Origin: Thermoplasmata archaeon
GTDB taxonomy: Archaea > Thermoplasmatota > Thermoplasmata > Lutacidiplasmatales > UBA184
DNA length: 7,332 nt
Direction: 5' to 3'
Assembly: GCA_030043835.1 (NCBI GenBank)
Contig: JASHWY010000035.1
Span: forward strand, 1-7,332
The notes beneath the pieces are model-generated. The model made no database searches. It was not told where the DNA came from and saw only the letters and a list, made by a program, of their open reading frames with translations. The position numbers and the translations under genes were made by a program. This document shows positions 5,502 to 7,332 of the stretch, piece by piece (within the stretch, counting starts at the first letter, position 1; each line of letters opens with the position of its first letter).

Positions 5502-6080
5502 ATGGACTCTCTCGGCGACATTCGAAAGCGACGGCTCGCGCTCGGGATTCCGTTGGGCGAGCTCGCGCGCGCGGTCGAGCGAAGCGACGCCACCCTCTCG
5601 AGGATCGAGCGAGGGCAGATCCGCCCGTCCTACGAGCTCGTCCAGCGGATCCTAAGCTACCTCGAGGCCCAGGAGGGGCTCGCTACCCCTAAGCTCACCG
5701 TAGCGGACCTCATGAATCGGTCGCTCGTGACGGTCGAGTCGTCCGCGACCTTGGCGACCGCAGCCCAGCGCATGGAAGGCGGCGCGTTCTCCCAGCTTCC
5801 GGTCGTGGACGACGGCCGGGTCGTGGGGTCCCTCTCCGAGTCCGCCCTCCTTCGCGCGCTCGCGCAGCCGAACGCCCGGAGGATCCGAGTTCGCGACGTG
5901 CAAGAAACCGCCTACCCTCTCGTCGACGGTGCTTTTCCCGCCGACCTCCTCCCCGGGGTATTCGGACGGTATCCCGCGGTCCTGGTTGCGGAGCGTGGCA
6001 CGCTCTCGGGGATCGTCACCAAGGCCGACCTGATCCGCGGCCTACGCGGGACGCCGCTCCGTCGGTCTTCGGACGCTTAG
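5502..6080 (+). CDS. XRE-family HTH regulator with two C-terminal CBS domains
   Basis: This is a 192-residue predicted transcription regulator. Residues 4-55 form an XRE/Cro-type helix-turn-helix: IRKRRLALGIPLGELARAV followed by the recognition-helix region ATLSRIERGQIRPS (30-43). Residues 66-122 are the first CBS domain (VADLMNRSLVTVES, then QLPVVDDGRVVGSLSES) and about 128-182 the second, ending GTLSGIVTKADLIRGL. CBS pairs commonly bind adenine nucleotides or S-adenosylmethionine, so DNA binding may be controlled by such a ligand. The architecture matches COG3620, a family common in Euryarchaeota whose targets are largely unknown. It starts at ATG 5502 with a leaderless-type promoter. It is divergent from the small Cys/His gene and surrounded by dyads that may be its own operators. 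Its TAG stop overlaps the stop of the convergent P1 peptidase gene. Confidence 0.95.
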   Translation: MDSLGDIRKRRLALGIPLGELARAVERSDATLSRIERGQIRPSYELVQRILSYLEAQEGLATPKLTVADLMNRSLVTVESSATLATAAQRMEGGAFSQLPVVDDGRVVGSLSESALLRALAQPNARRIRVRDVQETAYPLVDGAFPADLLPGVFGRYPAVLVAERGTLSGIVTKADLIRGLRGTPLRRSSDA

Positions 6081-7027
6081 CGGAGAGCGTTGGCCGTTCT
6101 GACCGCGCGCAGGACCGCGGCGACCGCAAGCTCGGCCGCGGTGACCCCCAGGCGGTCCGCGGTCTCGCCCGGTCGTCCTTCGCGACGGGGACGGCCAGCC
6201 TCGCCCGTCGAAGCCGCGAAGAGGACGTCCCCGTCCGTCGTGCTATGGAACGGGACGATCGCCGACGCGAGCCCGGTCTGGGCCATCGCTGCGATCCGAG
6301 CGAGGGCCGTGCGGTCCACCTCGAGGTCCGTTGCGACGAGGGCGAGCGTCGTCCCGGTAATGCGGTCCGGATGGCTCGCGAGTCCAGTCGGGGGAACGAC
6401 GCCCCGGGGTCCTCGGGCTCCCGCGACCCAGCGGCCCGTTGCCGGGTCCCGGACGGCCCCGACGGCGTTCACCGCGACCAGGATTCCGACCGTGCCGCCC
6501 CCGGAGAGACGCGCGGCGGCCGTCCCCACGCCTCCGTTCATCGCCCGGCGCCGACCGAGGTACTTCCCGATCGTCGCCCCCGCGCCGGCGCCGACGCGGC
6601 CGCACGCGACGCGCTCTCGCGAGGCGCACCGTGCGGCCTCGTAGCCGAGAGGAAGATAATCCGGGATCGGGCCCCGCGTGCGCGGAAGGTCGAACAACGC
6701 CGCCCCCGAGATCTGCACGACAGGGTTCGGGTTTCGGAACGCGCTACCGCGCTCGCCCGTCTCCAGTAAGCGGACCCGGATCCCGCGGGCCGCGTCGAGC
6801 CCGTAGAGGCTCCCTCCGGCGAAGAAGATCGCCCAACGCCGGCCGAACGTGGCGTCGAGCGCGAGAGAAGCGGTGTCGTAGGTCGCCGAGGCCCCGCCGC
6901 GGATGTCGACGACGCTCGGCGCGAGGGCGTCGAAGAGGACCGCGGTCACGCCCGTCGCACCGTCGGGCGATTCCGCCTGACCGACCGTAAGACCCAGGAT
7001 CGAACCGAAGTCGACGGTCGTAGGCAT
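6077..7027 (-). CDS. P1/S58 family (DmpA-like) self-processing aminopeptidase
   Basis: This is a 316-residue N-terminal-nucleophile-type aminopeptidase/esterase of the DmpA/BapA group. The precursor cuts itself before a Ser or Thr, and the new N-terminal residue becomes the nucleophile. Hallmarks in order are GVTAVLF (26-32), AIFFAGGSLYGLDA (66-79), GRVGAGAGATIGK (143-155), NGGVGTA (164-170), TGTTLALVATD (224-234) and AIVPFHSTTDGDVLFAASTG (256-275). The cut should fall before T226 (or T227), giving chains of about 225 and 91 residues. The nucleophile is thus threonine, whereas DmpA uses serine. There is no signal peptide, so it is probably cytoplasmic. The substrate may be short peptides with beta-alanine or D-amino ends, but this cannot be read from sequence. 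GGGAGGAGG immediately precedes ATG 7027. Its TAA overlaps the convergent HTH-CBS stop. Confidence 0.95.
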   Translation of the reverse strand: MPTTVDFGSILGLTVGQAESPDGATGVTAVLFDALAPSVVDIRGGASATYDTASLALDATFGRRWAIFFAGGSLYGLDAARGIRVRLLETGERGSAFRNPNPVVQISGAALFDLPRTRGPIPDYLPLGYEAARCASRERVACGRVGAGAGATIGKYLGRRRAMNGGVGTAAARLSGGGTVGILVAVNAVGAVRDPATGRWVAGARGPRGVVPPTGLASHPDRITGTTLALVATDLEVDRTALARIAAMAQTGLASAIVPFHSTTDGDVLFAASTGEAGRPRREGRPGETADRLGVTAAELAVAAVLRAVRTANALR

Positions 7028-7036
7028 CCTCCTCCC
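7028..7036 (-). promoter_or_regulatory. Strong Shine-Dalgarno site of the P1 peptidase gene
   Basis: GGGAGGAGG on the minus strand directly abuts ATG 7027, with its GGAGG core 3 nt from the start codon. This is closer than usual, but it is the strongest ribosome site in the window and fixes the start. It implies a leader, consistent with a promoter near 7091-7098. Confidence 0.55.
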
Positions 7037-7090
7037 GAGGCGCGCGGCAAGAAAGCGCTGGCGTGCCGGAGCGCGAGGATCCGAGCCGTC

Positions 7091-7098
7091 CTTTTATC
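7091..7098. promoter_or_regulatory. Shared TATA-like element CTTTTATC between the divergent P1 peptidase and right-edge genes
   Basis: CTTTTATC at 7091-7098 is the most AT-rich site in the 95-bp gap. On the plus strand its TTATCTC begins 29 nt before ATG 7123, which is leaderless spacing. On the minus strand GATAAAAG lies about 65 nt before ATG 7027 and would give a leader of about 40 nt. The plus direction is the better supported one; use in both directions is a guess. Confidence 0.45.
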
Positions 7099-7122
7099 TC
7101 TCGAGCCCTCTTCGCCGCCCCC

Positions 7123-7332
7123 ATGACCCCGAGCTCGACCGCGGCCTCTCGCACGGACGGAAGAGCGCCGAAGGGGTTTCGGGTCGCCCGCGACGTTCCG
7201 GTCGGCCGCTACCCCTTGCTCGCGGTATTTCCCGGCCTTGACCGCCTCCCTCCCTCCGCGCGGCTCGAGGCCGATCCGGCGAAGCGAGCGAAGCTGTTCG
7301 ACGAGACGTGCGTCGAGATCGTCGACCAGGAC
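7123..7332 (+). CDS. Start of an unrecognised protein, cut by the right edge
   Basis: Seventy codons stay open from ATG 7123 to the end of the window. The first 16 residues are polar (Ser, Thr, Arg) and look disordered. FRVARDVPVGRYPLLAVFPGLDRLPPSARL (19-48) looks like a folded start, and the visible part ends FDETCVEIVDQD. There is no signal peptide or membrane segment. The start is supported by a TTATCTC box 29 nt upstream, the same heptamer and spacing as the RNase gene at 1049. I do not recognise the family with confidence. The end recalls, faintly, archaeal proteins that continue into a metallopeptidase-like HExxH segment, but any such motif would lie outside the window, so no function is assigned. 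Confidence 0.65.
   Translation, partial: MTPSSTAASRTDGRAPKGFRVARDVPVGRYPLLAVFPGLDRLPPSARLEADPAKRAKLFDETCVEIVDQD

Noticed and set aside
4904..5692. Plus-strand open frame of 262 codons across the intergenic regions
   Set aside because: It spans two promoter regions, the small Cys/His gene on the other strand and the start of the HTH-CBS gene in another frame. It shows no family signature.
6090..6990. Several overlapping plus-strand and minus-strand frames within the P1 peptidase gene
   Set aside because: All are Arg/Pro/Ala/Ser-rich shadows of the peptidase gene, which is complete with its full set of family motifs.
1..7332. tRNA, rRNA, CRISPR array, insertion sequence or prophage genes
   Set aside because: I saw no tRNA-like cloverleaf, no ribosomal RNA stretch, no regularly spaced repeats and no transposase, integrase or phage protein. 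Nearly all of the sequence is explained by ordinary single-copy genes.

Overview
The window looks like chromosomal DNA from a high-GC archaeon. A Thermoplasmatota-like lineage is my best guess, but it is an inference. The archaeal character comes from gene content: a beta-CASP ribonuclease of the CPSF type without KH domains, an inositol-phosphatase-like gene coupled to an NAD kinase, a small stand-alone JAMM peptidase, a cobalamin-type radical SAM protein and an HTH-CBS regulator. It also comes from promoter layout. Four genes have a short AT-containing box 28-29 nt before the start codon and no convincing Shine-Dalgarno sequence, as expected for leaderless archaeal transcripts. Two operon-internal genes and two leadered genes have purine-rich sites instead.

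Layout: (1) 1-1049, minus: 5' part of a beta-CASP metallo-beta-lactamase RNase, cut by the left edge. (2) A 95-bp divergent promoter region. (3) 1145-3343, plus: a tight three-gene operon of IMPase/FBPase-family phosphatase, NAD kinase and JAMM/MPN+ metalloprotease, with overlaps of 4 and 26 nt. (4) 3355-4947, minus: a large B12-binding-type radical SAM protein, convergent with the JAMM gene across 11 bp. (5) 5066-5326, minus: a small Cys/His-rich, acidic orphan. (6) 5502-6080, plus: an XRE-type HTH protein with two CBS domains. (7) 6077-7027, minus: a P1/S58 (DmpA-like) self-processing aminopeptidase whose stop codon overlaps that of gene 6. (8) 7123 to the right edge, plus: the start of an unrecognised gene. 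Coding density is very high; no gap exceeds 300 bases (largest 175 bp, 5327-5501). I found no RNA gene, CRISPR array, insertion sequence or prophage.

The most informative part is the operon. NAD kinase makes NADP, and a fused IMPase-NAD kinase protein in Methanocaldococcus (MJ0917) is known to combine NADP phosphatase with NAD kinase. The adjacent, overlapping genes here look like the unfused form of that module, so the phosphatase is plausibly an NADP phosphatase. The linked JAMM peptidase is unexplained. Inverted repeats lie over or next to the promoters of the radical SAM gene, the small Cys/His gene and the HTH-CBS gene, suggesting local repressor control. I see no strong evidence for a wholly new system; the unusual points are listed as findings.
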